A DNA stretch of 64,000 bases from an uncultured Paracoccaceae bacterium (GCA_947496535.1 CANMDE010000001.1:806001-870000); one strand, 5' to 3'; counted from the stretch's first letter, positions 38,092 through 48,048 are shown. Numbers and translations: made by a program. Notes: a model not told the origin generated them from the letters alone.

Positions 38092-38116
38092 ATTATTGGG
38101 ATTCGGTGTTTCGTGT

Positions 38117-38794
38117 ATGAGGTCATTACGTGTACAAAAAGGTCTGGCCGGGCAGGGGCAAAAGCCATGCCCTTTGGCGCATACATTGGCCGAAATATTT
38201 CCCGAAACAGCTGTGGATGCGGTCGCAATAGGGTTCATGCTCTCACGTCTGCCAAAGACCGATGCGCCAATCCTCTGGGTGCAGGACAGGCTTTCGCGTC
38301 GCGAAACAGGCCGCCCCTGTCTGGCGGGCATCGGGACGGCGCGGCCTATTATCTATGTCAGTCTGTCACGTGCGGTCGATGTACTCTGGGCGATGGAAGA
38401 CGGCTTGCGCTGCCGCGCGCTTGGCGCTGTGGTGGGCGAGGTGTGGGGCGATCCTCCCAGTTTAGATTTCACTGCGACCAAGCGGCTTGCTTTAAGATCA
38501 GAGGCGGCAGATGTCCCTTGCTGGCTGATCAGGCGTGCGGCCTCACCAGACCTGAGCGCGGCCCGCGACCGCTGGCGCGTGGCCTCGCTACCCTCAGCCC
38601 CGCATCCGCACGACGCGCAGGCACCAGGCGCGCCGCGCTGGTCGCTCGATCTGTTTCGTTCGCGCCGGGTGAAGCCGGGGGAATGGGTAGCGGAATATGA
38701 CCGCGCGGCGGATCACCTCAATCTATCTGCCCCAGTTCGCGATGGAGCGGTGGACCCGCGTCATGGAACGGCAGGGCAACGCGCCGCCGGATGA
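38117..38794 (+). CDS. imuA: ImuA-type SOS mutagenesis protein
   Basis: A 225-residue RecA-related accessory protein of translesion mutagenesis, acting with ImuB and DnaE2. Signature stretches include FMLSRLPKTDAPILWVQDRL, RPIIYVSLSRAVDVLWAMED, and VVGEVWGDPPSLDFTATKRL. The ATG at 38117 is chosen; an upstream in-frame TTG (38096) starts only 4 bp after the LexA box and is unlikely. The C-terminal ~33 codons overlap the imuB start region in another frame, so translation is tightly linked. An overlapping open frame from 38086 is a shadow. Confidence 0.85.
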   Translation: MRSLRVQKGLAGQGQKPCPLAHTLAEIFPETAVDAVAIGFMLSRLPKTDAPILWVQDRLSRRETGRPCLAGIGTARPIIYVSLSRAVDVLWAMEDGLRCRALGAVVGEVWGDPPSLDFTATKRLALRSEAADVPCWLIRRAASPDLSAARDRWRVASLPSAPHPHDAQAPGAPRWSLDLFRSRRVKPGEWVAEYDRAADHLNLSAPVRDGAVDPRHGTAGQRAAG

Positions 38795-40229
38795 TATTCC
38801 GTTGGTTTTGGCGCGTGAAGGGCACCATGGCCCCGTCATTCACGCAGCCAACCGGACAGCACGACAAAACGGCATCCATGCAGGGTCCCGTGTTATGGAT
38901 ATGCGTGCGATCTGCCCTGAATTACAGGTGGAATATGCCGATCCGGCAGGCGACACTGCTGCATTGGACCGGCTGGTGATCTGGGCGCGCCGCTGGTGCC
39001 CTTGGACCGTGCGGGATGGTGAGGATGGGCTGATCCTCGATACCACCGGTTCCGATCATCTGATGGGCGGTGAAGCCGAGATGTTGGTCGAGATGGAAAC
39101 GCAGCTTGCGCTTTTGGGGCTAAGCGCACAGCTTTCCATTGCTCCCACATGGGGGGCGGCTTGGGCGCTTGCGCGGTTTGGGCCGGTGCGGTCGGTTTGT
39201 GGGACGGATGAGGTCGCCGTGAAACTGGGAGCGCTGCCAGTGACGGGATTGCGGTTGGATGGCGAAACTGTCCTGCTCCTCCGCCGTCTGGGGCTGAAAA
39301 CCATCGGTGCGGTGATGGACGTCCCGCGGCTGTCGCTCACGCGCCGGTTCGTGAAAGCTGGGCTGTCTGCCAACCCGCTTTTGCGGCTTGATCAGGCGCT
39401 TGGAAAACTGGCTGAACCTGTTTCCAGCGTCGATGCCGCTCCGCGTTTCCAGGCGCAAAGCCGTCTGGCAGAGCCGATCTTTGATCCCACGCCCTACCTG
39501 CCCGAGCTGTGTGAAAACCTGTGCGATGCCCTCAAACAGGCCGGAATGGGCTGCCGTAGATTGCATCTGACAGTCTACCGGACTGATGGCGATGTAAGCT
39601 GCGTAAATGTCGCCACCTCTGCCGCGACGCGCGATCCGGGCCATCTGCATGGGCTTTTCCGCGATAAGGTGGAAAGGATCAATCCCGGTTTTGGCTTTGA
39701 TCTGATCACGTTAGAGGCGGGTGGTGTGGAAGAGATGCGGGTAACGCAATCGCGTCTGGATGGCGGGTCGGATGCCGATCTGCATCTGACGCGGTTGGTG
39801 GACCGGTTGAGCGCGCGTTTTGGGCCGAACTCCGTGTCACGCCCCACATTGCGTGAAAGCCATGTCCCCGAACGTGCGGAAACGGGTATGGCGGCCCTCG
39901 CGGCTATGGCTAAAAATCCGGTGCCTGTGGCCAAGGAAAGACCCCTGCGCCTGCTCGATCATCCCGAAGAGGTGCGCGTGCTTTATGCCGTCCCAGAAGG
40001 TCCACCTGCGCAGTTCATTTGGCGGCGGCAAACACACCGAGTGGCGCGTTATGCGGGACCGGAAAGGATCGCGCCAGAATGGTGGACAGATCGCCCAGGC
40101 ACGCGGCTGCGCGACTATTTCCGGGTCGAGGATCACAAGGGCTGCCGCATATGGCTCTATCGTGAGGGTTTGTTTGAGGACAGGCGCGGTGGGGACCCGC
40201 GCTGGTTTGTGCATGGAATGTTCGGATGA
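38697..40229 (+). CDS. imuB: ImuB-type Y-family polymerase-like protein
   Basis: A 510-residue catalytically inactive Y-family polymerase homologue that bridges DnaE2 to the beta clamp. It begins MTARRITSIYLPQFAMERWT and shows the Y-family palm/finger layout (HAANRTARQNGIHAGSRVMD; DTTGSDHLMGGEAEMLVEME; RRLGLKTIGAVMDVPRLSLT, a helix-hairpin-helix-like stretch). In family members the polymerase acidic triad is degenerate; I have not verified every position here. It overlaps imuA by 98 bp, and dnaE2 follows. Confidence 0.9.
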   Translation: MTARRITSIYLPQFAMERWTRVMERQGNAPPDDIPLVLAREGHHGPVIHAANRTARQNGIHAGSRVMDMRAICPELQVEYADPAGDTAALDRLVIWARRWCPWTVRDGEDGLILDTTGSDHLMGGEAEMLVEMETQLALLGLSAQLSIAPTWGAAWALARFGPVRSVCGTDEVAVKLGALPVTGLRLDGETVLLLRRLGLKTIGAVMDVPRLSLTRRFVKAGLSANPLLRLDQALGKLAEPVSSVDAAPRFQAQSRLAEPIFDPTPYLPELCENLCDALKQAGMGCRRLHLTVYRTDGDVSCVNVATSAATRDPGHLHGLFRDKVERINPGFGFDLITLEAGGVEEMRVTQSRLDGGSDADLHLTRLVDRLSARFGPNSVSRPTLRESHVPERAETGMAALAAMAKNPVPVAKERPLRLLDHPEEVRVLYAVPEGPPAQFIWRRQTHRVARYAGPERIAPEWWTDRPGTRLRDYFRVEDHKGCRIWLYREGLFEDRRGGDPRWFVHGMFG

Positions 40230-40325
40230 TGGGGTGTGCCGCCCTTTTGGCACGGGTCCCAAAGGGGCCCGCGCCGCGCCCGACCTTCCCCCCGGGAGGG
40301 CACACTTCGTGCACCCTGTGTTGCC

Positions 40326-43300
40326 ATGCCTGAAATGGACAACCAGCGCCCGCGCCGCACGATTGAGGATGACGGCTTCACCCGCAACCCAAAGGCCGCT
40401 TTTGTGGAACTGGGTGTGACCACCTGTTTTTCTTTCCTGCGCGGGGCTTCCGATGCCGTAGATCTTGCCACGACGGCAAACAAACTTGGCTATGACGCGC
40501 TGGGCTGCGCCGATCTCAACACTATGGCTGGGGTCGTGCGGCTTCATGCAGAGACGCTGAAAGCGAAAGTCAAACCTGTCATTGGCTGTCGTCTGCAATT
40601 GATGACCGACGAAGAATTCCTCGCCTATCCCCGCGACCGCGCGGCTTACGGGCGGCTTTGCACTCTGTTGTCCAAAGGCAAGATGCATATGCCCGACGGC
40701 ACCTGGCAGGAAAAAGGTGCCTGCGACATCACCCTTGATGATCTCGCCCAACACGGCAACGGCATCCAACTGATCGCCATTCCGGGCGACAACATTGCGT
40801 ATTTCAGTGCCGGACTGCGGCGGCTGACAGAGGCGTTGCCAAGTCTGAAGCACATCGCGGTCAGCTATCATTATCGCGGCGACGACCGGGCGCGGATCAA
40901 TCAGCTTGATGCGCTGGCCAAGGCGCATGGGCTGGGCATCCTTGCCACCAATGATGTCCACTACCATGCTCCCGAACAGCGCCCATTGCAGGACATCATG
41001 ACCTGCATCCTGCACAAAACCACCATCCACAAAGCTGGTTATCTTTTGGATGCCAATGCCGAACGGCACTTGAAATCCCCTGCAAAGATGTGCGCGCTTT
41101 TCGCCGAATGGCCGCAAGCGATCCGCGCCACCCGTGATGTGGCTGATGCCTGCAATTTCGACCTGCGCGAACTGGCCTATGAATACCCGCATGAAACAGT
41201 TCCGCCGGGGCAAACGCCGCAGGGCTACCTGACTGAACTGGCATGGAAAGGAGCGGCCAATCGCTATCCAACTGGCGTGCCGGATCACATCAAAGCGACC
41301 TTACAAAAAGAACTGACGCTGATCGCCAAACTGAACATCGCGCAATATTTCCTGACCATTCAGCAAGTTGTGAATTTCGCCCGCTACGAATGCGACCCGC
41401 CTATCCTTTGTCAGGGCAGAGGGTCTGCGGCCAACTCCGCCGTCTGCTACGTATTGGGTATTACCGCCGTCGACCCTGCCCAAAACGATTTGCTGTTTGA
41501 GCGCTTTATCAGCGAGGAACGCAAAGAACCCCCCGATATTGATGTTGATTTCGAACATGAACGGCGGGAAGAGGTGATCCAGCATATCTATGATAAATAC
41601 GGGCGTGATCGGGCAGCCCTATGCGCCACCGTCATCCACTATCGACCCCGCATGGCAGTGCGTGAGGTGGGCAAAGTCATGGGGCTGTCCGAGGATATCA
41701 CCAGCGCATTGGCCAAAACCATCTGGGGCTCATGGGGTCGCGAAGTTGGCGCGAAAGAGGCGAAAGAGGCGGGCCTTGATCTGCGCGACCCGCTGATTGC
41801 GCGCACCATTAAGTTGGCTGATCAGATGATCGGGATGCCGCGCCATCTAGGTCAGCATGTGGGTGGCTTTATCCTGACGGAACATAAGCTGACCCAGACC
41901 GTTCCCATCGGTAACGGGGCGATGCCAGACCGTAGTTTCATCGAATGGGACAAAGACGACATTGATGAACTGCGTATCTTGAAGGTCGATGTGCTGGCTC
42001 TTGGGATGCTGACCTGTATCCGCAAGGCGTTCGACCTGATCGAGGCCCATTACGGGCATAAATTGACCTTGGCGAGTATCGAAGAGGGCGATGAAGCCGT
42101 CTATGATATGCTTTGCAAGGGCGACAGCCTTGGCGTTTTTCAGGTCGAAAGTCGTGCGCAGATGAATATGCTGCCCCGCCTCAAACCGCGCGAATTTTAC
42201 GATCTGGTCATTCAGGTTGCGATTGTCCGGCCCGGCCCCATTCAGGGCGATATGGTCCACCCCTATCTGCGCAGGCGCGGTGGAAAAGAGCCGGAAGAAT
42301 ACCCTTCCCCCGGACCAGAACATGACCCTGATGAACTGAAAAAGGTTCTTAAACGGACCAAGGGTGTACCCATCTTTCAGGAACAGGCGATGAAGATCGC
42401 CATGGTGGCAGCAGAGTTTTCGCCCGATGAGGCCAACCAGTTGCGCAAGGCGATGGCCACGTTTCGATCTCGGGGCACCATCGGAGAATTAGAAGAAAAG
42501 ATGGTCGGCCGCATGATCAGGCGCGGCTATGATCTGGAATTCGCCACCCGTTGTTTCAACCAGATCAAGGGCTTTGGCGATTATGGTTTTCCCGAAAGCC
42601 ACGCAGCCAGCTTTGCGCATCTGGTCTATGTGTCCAGCTGGATCAAATGCCACTACCCGGACGTATTCTGTGTGGCGCTGCTCAATTCCCAACCCATGGG
42701 GTTCTACGCCCCGGCCCAGATTGTACGCGATGCCCGTGAACATCAGGTCGTAGTCCGCGCGCCCGATGTGAATTACAGCGATTGGGACAACACGCTTGAA
42801 CCGCTCGCACCCGGTGTCTTTGCGGTCAGGCTGGGTTTGCGGCAAGTTGATGGGGTGAAAGAAGCTGCTGCTGATCGATTGGTGAAAGCCCGCCAGATCC
42901 CGTATGAAAGCCTTGCCGACCTAAAAAAGTGGGTGAGGATCGATGCGGGTAGTATGCGCAAACTGGCCGCTGCTGATGCGTTCCGGTCGATGGGACTGGA
43001 CCGGCGGCAGGCGCTTTGGGACGCTCGCGCGCTGAAGGACGCGCCTGACCTGCCCCTTTTCACCGAACGGGACGAGGGCGAGGAAACCCCGTTTCTGCTA
43101 CCGCAAATGCCGATCTGCGAACACGTGGTTTCCGACTATCAGACACTGCGGCTTTCGTTGAAACGGCACCCTATGTCGTTCATGCGGCGCAGCATGACAG
43201 AGCAGGGCTACACCGCGACCGCAGACCTTGATCGGCTTTATAACGGTCGGAAGGTCAAGGTTGCTGGCCTCGTGCTGATCCGGCAACGACCCGGCAGCGC

Positions 43301-43625
43301 CAAGGGCGTGTGTTTCATCACGTTGGAGGATGAAACTGGGGTCGCCAACCTCGTTATCTGGCCAAAGGTGATGGAAGCATACCGCAAAGTTATCATGCAA
43401 TCGCGCATCATCGAGGTGCACGGGACCGTCCAGAAAGATGCAGATGTCTTGCACGTGGTCGCCCATCATCTGGCCGACCGCAGCGATGTACTGGGCCGTT
43501 TGTCCAATGACCCGATGCAGGTGCCGCTCGCCCGCGCAGATGAGGTCAACAAACCTGTACCGGAATATGTTCAACGGCATCCACGCGACGTGCGGGTGAT
43601 CCCCAAATCGCGTGATTTTCACTAA
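40326..43625 (+). CDS. dnaE2: Error-prone DNA polymerase DnaE2
   Basis: C-family polymerase that performs SOS-induced translesion synthesis with ImuA and ImuB. The 1099-residue protein has an N-terminal PHP domain (FVELGVTTCFSFLRGASDAV), the catalytic palm with CQGRGSAANSAVCYVLGITA and PPDIDVDFEHERREEVIQHI, and a C-terminal OB-fold (VAGLVLIRQRPGSAKGVCFI). The PHP metal ligands are reduced: the canonical HSxYS is replaced by SFLRGAS, typical of DnaE2. The ATG at 40326 is chosen because an in-frame extension to 40236 lacks family similarity. It ends one base before the convergent DMT gene. Confidence 0.95.
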   Translation: MPEMDNQRPRRTIEDDGFTRNPKAAFVELGVTTCFSFLRGASDAVDLATTANKLGYDALGCADLNTMAGVVRLHAETLKAKVKPVIGCRLQLMTDEEFLAYPRDRAAYGRLCTLLSKGKMHMPDGTWQEKGACDITLDDLAQHGNGIQLIAIPGDNIAYFSAGLRRLTEALPSLKHIAVSYHYRGDDRARINQLDALAKAHGLGILATNDVHYHAPEQRPLQDIMTCILHKTTIHKAGYLLDANAERHLKSPAKMCALFAEWPQAIRATRDVADACNFDLRELAYEYPHETVPPGQTPQGYLTELAWKGAANRYPTGVPDHIKATLQKELTLIAKLNIAQYFLTIQQVVNFARYECDPPILCQGRGSAANSAVCYVLGITAVDPAQNDLLFERFISEERKEPPDIDVDFEHERREEVIQHIYDKYGRDRAALCATVIHYRPRMAVREVGKVMGLSEDITSALAKTIWGSWGREVGAKEAKEAGLDLRDPLIARTIKLADQMIGMPRHLGQHVGGFILTEHKLTQTVPIGNGAMPDRSFIEWDKDDIDELRILKVDVLALGMLTCIRKAFDLIEAHYGHKLTLASIEEGDEAVYDMLCKGDSLGVFQVESRAQMNMLPRLKPREFYDLVIQVAIVRPGPIQGDMVHPYLRRRGGKEPEEYPSPGPEHDPDELKKVLKRTKGVPIFQEQAMKIAMVAAEFSPDEANQLRKAMATFRSRGTIGELEEKMVGRMIRRGYDLEFATRCFNQIKGFGDYGFPESHAASFAHLVYVSSWIKCHYPDVFCVALLNSQPMGFYAPAQIVRDAREHQVVVRAPDVNYSDWDNTLEPLAPGVFAVRLGLRQVDGVKEAAADRLVKARQIPYESLADLKKWVRIDAGSMRKLAAADAFRSMGLDRRQALWDARALKDAPDLPLFTERDEGEETPFLLPQMPICEHVVSDYQTLRLSLKRHPMSFMRRSMTEQGYTATADLDRLYNGRKVKVAGLVLIRQRPGSAKGVCFITLEDETGVANLVIWPKVMEAYRKVIMQSRIIEVHGTVQKDADVLHVVAHHLADRSDVLGRLSNDPMQVPLARADEVNKPVPEYVQRHPRDVRVIPKSRDFH

Positions 43626-43626
43626 C

Positions 43627-44583
43627 TCACCGTTTGTCTCCCACGCGAGTTGCCCTTTCCCCCGCTGATTTCGCGACGAGCAGACCGGCAACAGTAATCA
43701 GAACCATACCAAGAAGCGTCAGCACATCCGGCACTTCGGAAAAAAAGATCATGCCCCAGATTGCAGCGGATACAAGATAGGCATAGTCAAACGTGCCAAT
43801 GATCTGTGGTGGGGCCATCTGATAAGCCCGTGCAACACCGAGAAAAAAGGCTGCTGACAAGACGCCAAGGAATGCCATCAAACCCCAGTCTTCGGCTGTC
43901 ATTTCAGGCCATGTGTCCAAAAGAAAGGGATATAAGGCCACTGTCGCCTCATCCAAGGCTACCATGGCGAGGATGGCGATTGCGACCGCGCCGGCCAAGA
44001 TGAAAGATACATGCAGGCTGATTGCCAGCGTTATCGCATTTTCGTGCTGGCACCGACTACGCGTCATAATCATGGCCAGCGAGTAAAGTGTCGCCCCGAC
44101 CAGCGGCAAGAGGATCGCCCATGAGAATGCATCGGTTCCTGGCTTTAGGATGACGGCAACGCCGACAAACCCCAGAAATACGCCCATCCATTGGCGCCGT
44201 GTCACCTGCTCGCCAAGAAGAAGGGCAGACAGCAAGGCGGTTATGATCGGATTGGTGTAAATGGCGACCGCAGCAACCGACAGGCTCAGAACCGGCAGCG
44301 ATGCATAGTATGCCAACCATGTCAGAACCAGCAGAACGCTTCGCGCGATGATCCATAACAGCGCGTAGGGGCGAAGATTTGATCCCTGGAACCGAGCGAG
44401 GCAGACCAAGCAAGGCACAGCGACCAGCGACCGGGCAACGAAAACCTGCCAGACGGTCAGGTTGGAACTGACCAGTTTCACAATGGCGTCTGCAAAGGCC
44501 ATTGCGACGGTCGAGGCAAGAATGATTGCGATACCCTTCGAGATTTCGTCAGGTTTTGTTTTGTGCGCGGTTGGCATCTTCAC
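43627..44583 (-). CDS. DMT-superfamily (EamA) membrane transporter
   Basis: A 318-residue, ten-helix transporter with two EamA halves. The N-terminal basic tail (HKTKPDEISKGIAIILAST) precedes helix 1; family features include LYSLAMIMTRSRCQHENAIT and FFLGVARAYQMAPPQIIGTF near the start of the second half. Substrate unknown. It is convergent with dnaE2, with one base between stops. It is a different protein from the DMT transporter at 5855-6757. Confidence 0.88.
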   Translation of the reverse strand: MKMPTAHKTKPDEISKGIAIILASTVAMAFADAIVKLVSSNLTVWQVFVARSLVAVPCLVCLARFQGSNLRPYALLWIIARSVLLVLTWLAYYASLPVLSLSVAAVAIYTNPIITALLSALLLGEQVTRRQWMGVFLGFVGVAVILKPGTDAFSWAILLPLVGATLYSLAMIMTRSRCQHENAITLAISLHVSFILAGAVAIAILAMVALDEATVALYPFLLDTWPEMTAEDWGLMAFLGVLSAAFFLGVARAYQMAPPQIIGTFDYAYLVSAAIWGMIFFSEVPDVLTLLGMVLITVAGLLVAKSAGERATRVGDKR

Positions 44584-44715
44584 CTGAGTAGGTCTTGGTT
44601 CACCTTAATGAGGGCGCGAATAGAACCTTGTCGTCAAGAGCGAACCGGGCTTCGAGATTGCGAGTCCTTTTTGCACAACGTTCTTTCCGGGACAGTGACG
44701 CCTACCACAAGCGGT

Positions 44716-45348
44716 TCAGTTTGCCTCGGTATTCTTTGTCCTGAGTAGGGTTGCCCGCGCATGCAGATGTGACAGGCCCAAAGGCAGCTGCAACAAATGA
44801 CGAACATTGGCGAAACTCGCAAAGATGCGGGTCGACATCTCGGTAATTCTTTTCCTGTAGGAACTGTCGAAAATGAAATGCTCGCGCCCATTAAACAGGA
44901 CAGGGATCAATAGGCTATCAATTTTCACGCCACCCATTGGAAAATGCGCCACCGCATTTTGCATAGCTTTGCAACGCACCAAATCCTTTTTCATGGCTTC
45001 ACGATCAATGCGATCATCAAACATGGGGTCTTCCAGCCAAGTCAGGAAATTGATCATCTTGGAATGGAAATTGTCGTCCGATCTGCTGATAACCTGTTTG
45101 TTGAGCGCCTCTCCGTAAGTGCGCTCCTGATGGTAGGACAGCAGAAAGACCATCTCTACTTCGACTTCGGTGGCGATCGACACCAAATTGCTCCGAAATG
45201 CCATCAACTTCCCGGACTCATCTCGGCTGTTCTTTACAACTTTCCCTTCAATTGACGTGACAAATCCATCAACGGGCGGAAACATTTTTCGCCGACGAAT
45301 AGCATCTTTGTCTTCGTCAGACAGTTGCGGCGGCAAAGCAGCGTTCAT
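44716..45348 (-). CDS. Hypothetical helical protein encoded with a PP2C phosphatase (possible HEPN-like)
   Basis: A 210-residue, mostly helical protein I do not recognise. It begins MNAALPPQLSDEDKDAIRRR and holds VSIATEVEVEMVFLLSYHQE and later KDLVRCKAMQNAVAHFPMGG. The R/N-x-x-A-H arrangement in that second stretch is reminiscent of the R-x4-6-H motif of HEPN RNases, but the resemblance is only suggestive. No membrane segment or signal peptide. It follows a PP2C phosphatase gene with 24 bp between them on the same strand, so the two are very likely co-expressed. Confidence 0.6.
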   Translation of the reverse strand: MNAALPPQLSDEDKDAIRRRKMFPPVDGFVTSIEGKVVKNSRDESGKLMAFRSNLVSIATEVEVEMVFLLSYHQERTYGEALNKQVISRSDDNFHSKMINFLTWLEDPMFDDRIDREAMKKDLVRCKAMQNAVAHFPMGGVKIDSLLIPVLFNGREHFIFDSSYRKRITEMSTRIFASFANVRHLLQLPLGLSHLHARATLLRTKNTEAN

Positions 45349-45372
45349 CAGAAACCCTTCTTTCTGGTGGCG

Positions 45373-46380
45373 TCACTCTTCCTTGGTATATTTTCGGCCG
45401 CGATAATAGTACGTAACCAGCTTCTTTTCAGTCTTGGCAGTTTCCGGCTCGGGCGCCGGTGCCGGGGTCGGTTCGTCCGGGATGCCGCCGGGCGCATCAA
45501 TGGTTGCCGTTGTTGTGTCGTCATCGGCCAAAGCAAGAACGGGCAAGTCTTCCAGATCCTTGGCCTGCTTCTTTACCTGAGCAACGCCCAATTTGATAAT
45601 CGCAAAGGTGATGTTGTCCTGCGACGGACTGTCGAGGTCATCAATCCGGCTGAGTAATGCATCAGCAATCGCTTTGCTTTCCTGCTCATGGGTCTGCATC
45701 AGCGTGTTAGCGATGACAGCATTTGACAGAAACTGGACACCATCGCTGGCCACGACAAGAATATCATTCTGCTTCATCACAATCGGGTTGCCGGGGCAGT
45801 CGATAGCCTCGATCTCTTCACCGTTTATGACTGACGTCAGCACACTGCGGTCAGGATGGTCCTTGCCCACTTCTTCGCTCATAGCGCCGGTTTTGATCAT
45901 CATGTCAATTTGCGGTGCCAGTGAGTGATCTTTGTTCAACTGCCGCAATGCACCATCGCGAAACAAAAGAAGCGGGCTGTCACCAATGGACAGCCAAGAT
46001 AGTTCGTTGCCGGTAATAACGATGGACAACAGTGTGCTGCCCATGCCGTGGCTGTCTTCGTCCTTGCCAATATGACGCTTTACGCGCTCATTCGCCATTT
46101 CAGCGCCTTCGCGCAGGATGAGCGGTATGTTGGGTGACTTTCGTTCGATAGGGAGCTGGTTGACCTTCAGATGGCAGTACAACTCTGCTGCGACCAGAGC
46201 GCTTGCAACATCGCCAGAGGCATGGCCCCCCATGCCGTCGGCCAGAATGGCAAATCCTACTGGCTGTCCGGCGGGGAATGCACAGATAACGGCGTCTTCT
46301 TGATAGTCTCGTTTGCCTTTGCTCGCGCCGGTTGCAACGTCAAATTGAAATTCTGAATCGTTTGTCATCATGTCCAACAT
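45373..46380 (-). CDS. PP2C-family serine/threonine protein phosphatase
   Basis: A 335-residue Mg2+/Mn2+-dependent phosphatase. Motifs of the Stp/PppA class are clear: RDYQEDAVICAFP (the Asp-containing metal site), AILADGMGGHASGDVAS, TLLSIVITGNELSWLSIGDS, KDHSLAPQIDMMI and a final SQDNITFAIIKLG. Residues ~255-320 form a Pro/Ala/Glu/Lys-rich linker, ending in the basic YYYRGRKYTKEE tail. The start is uncertain: GTG at 46383, ATG at 46380 or ATG-ATG at 46371. No cognate kinase is in the window. A conserved-looking unknown gene follows after 24 bp. Confidence 0.9.
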   Translation of the reverse strand: MLDMMTNDSEFQFDVATGASKGKRDYQEDAVICAFPAGQPVGFAILADGMGGHASGDVASALVAAELYCHLKVNQLPIERKSPNIPLILREGAEMANERVKRHIGKDEDSHGMGSTLLSIVITGNELSWLSIGDSPLLLFRDGALRQLNKDHSLAPQIDMMIKTGAMSEEVGKDHPDRSVLTSVINGEEIEAIDCPGNPIVMKQNDILVVASDGVQFLSNAVIANTLMQTHEQESKAIADALLSRIDDLDSPSQDNITFAIIKLGVAQVKKQAKDLEDLPVLALADDDTTTATIDAPGGIPDEPTPAPAPEPETAKTEKKLVTYYYRGRKYTKEE

Positions 46381-46383
46381 CAC

Positions 46384-46842
46384 TAGTACTCGTCATCCAA
46401 ATGGCGCCAATCAAATTTTGCGCATTCATAAATGGTTTCAAAAAAATATATCTTTGTTCCGATAGAGAGATCACTAAAGCAAAAAAAGGGACGTTTAGCA
46501 AAATGATTTTCCCGCCACGTTATTTGTTTAAAAAGTACGCGTATATTGCAGGCTTAGCATGCTGGAACTGCCAAGAATTTGGGCTTTTGGTGAAAAAGGC
46601 ATCAACTGCAAATTGAGTGCGCACATCCTGACGTCGGGCGATCAATAGCTAAACTCTGCTGCCACGCGAAAGACCACGTCGCTCTGGTTGCAAGCCATTA
46701 TTAAGAAGAGCGGTTGGAACGGCACCGACTGGCTCCGCAAATACCCCCCAAGAACCCGCCTCGCCTGCGAACAGGTGGCAGCCTGAAAACGGCGCTTGCG
46801 AGGGCGCCATTTTTTCAGCAAGCTGGGAAACAAGGGGGAACG
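46384..46842. other. 459-bp intergenic region without a convincing gene
   Basis: Divergent region between the PP2C gene and the FAD oxidoreductase gene. It is A+T-rich in 46384-46620. A 94-codon frame at 46332-46616 overlaps the PP2C gene and lacks a ribosome-binding site. No dyad, RNA or mobile element was seen. Confidence 0.45.
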
Positions 46843-48048
46843 ATGATCGAGACACCACAGCGAAAAAATTATGATGTGGTTATTGTCGGTGGAGCGATGT
46901 TTGGCTCATCCGTCGCTTGGTTCCTGACGGACAATCCTGATTTCGACGGTAGCATTCTGGTGGTCGAACGGGACCCGACTTATGCATCAAGCTCCACTGC
47001 CCACACCAATTCCTGCATGCGGCAGCAGTTCAGTCGTGAGATCAACGTGCGTATCTCTCAATTTGCGGCAGAATTCGTCAAAAACTTTCCTGAATACATG
47101 GGCGGTGACGAACGCGTGCCCCATCTTAAGGTACAGAACTTCGGGTATATGTATCTGGCCAACAACAATGCATTCGCGGCGACATTACGCGAAAGCCAGC
47201 AGATACAGACGGCCTGCGGGGCGGGCACGAAACATATGACGCGAGATGAGATCGCCCGCGACTATCCGTTTTACAATTTGGATGACATCATCGCCGCCAA
47301 CCACAATCTGGTGGACGAGGGCTATTTCGACGGCAATACGCTTTTTGACTGGTGGAAACGCTTGGCCAAGGAGCGCGGTGTGGAATACATCGCGGGCGAA
47401 GTCATTGCGATGAACCGCAATGCCGCCAAAACCCACATCGAAAGCGTTATCCTGCAGTCGGGTGAGGTGATCGGCTGTGGCACTGTCGTCAACGCCTCGG
47501 GTCCGCGCGCGGCGAGGACAGCGCGCATGGCCGGCATCGACATTCCCGTGGAACCGCGCAAGCGCTACACCTACATTTTCGAGGCCGCCGAACCGCTTGA
47601 TCGGGATCTGCCGCTGACCATTGATCCCTCTGGCGTGCATGTGCGCACTGATGGTGCGTATTATCTGGCCGGATGCCCGCCTGACGACGACCCGGCGGTC
47701 GATTATGACGACTTCGAAGAAGATCATACACTGTGGGAGGCCAAGGTCTGGCCCGCCATCGCCCACCGCATCCCCCAGTTCGAGGCGATCAAGCTACGCC
47801 AATCCTGGGTGGGGCATTACGCCTATAATACGCTTGATCAGAACGCGATCCTTGGTCCCCATAGCCAGATTCGTAATTTTATCTTCGTCAACGGCTTCTC
47901 GGGCCACGGCTTCCAGCAATCCCCGGCCATGGGCCGCGGCACAGCGGAATGGATTGCTCATGGGGAGTACCGGAGCCTTGACCTGAGACCATTCCATTTT
48001 GATCGCATCGAAAAGGGCGAAAAGTTCATTGAAAAGGCCGTCATATGA
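46843..48048 (+). CDS. FAD-dependent oxidoreductase (DAO family)
   Basis: A 401-residue flavoprotein of the D-amino-acid-oxidase/sarcosine-oxidase type. The FAD-binding Rossmann motif is VVIVGGAMFGSSVAW, with a second strand in SILVVERDPTYASSSTAHTN and the GTVVNASGPRAAR region. Substrate unknown; glycine, D-amino acid or a hydroxy acid are options. The ATG at 46843 has AAGGGGGAA upstream. The next gene (aldolase) overlaps its stop by 4 bp (ATGA), and that in turn overlaps the dehydrogenase, forming a three-gene operon. Confidence 0.85.
   Translation: MIETPQRKNYDVVIVGGAMFGSSVAWFLTDNPDFDGSILVVERDPTYASSSTAHTNSCMRQQFSREINVRISQFAAEFVKNFPEYMGGDERVPHLKVQNFGYMYLANNNAFAATLRESQQIQTACGAGTKHMTRDEIARDYPFYNLDDIIAANHNLVDEGYFDGNTLFDWWKRLAKERGVEYIAGEVIAMNRNAAKTHIESVILQSGEVIGCGTVVNASGPRAARTARMAGIDIPVEPRKRYTYIFEAAEPLDRDLPLTIDPSGVHVRTDGAYYLAGCPPDDDPAVDYDDFEEDHTLWEAKVWPAIAHRIPQFEAIKLRQSWVGHYAYNTLDQNAILGPHSQIRNFIFVNGFSGHGFQQSPAMGRGTAEWIAHGEYRSLDLRPFHFDRIEKGEKFIEKAVI

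Noticed and set aside
38086..38700. 204-codon plus-strand frame overlapping imuA
   Set aside because: Wrong frame; the neighbouring frame carries clear ImuA motifs and connects to imuB.
39837..41288. 483-codon minus-strand frame across imuB and dnaE2
   Set aside because: A GC-bias shadow of two well-supported genes.
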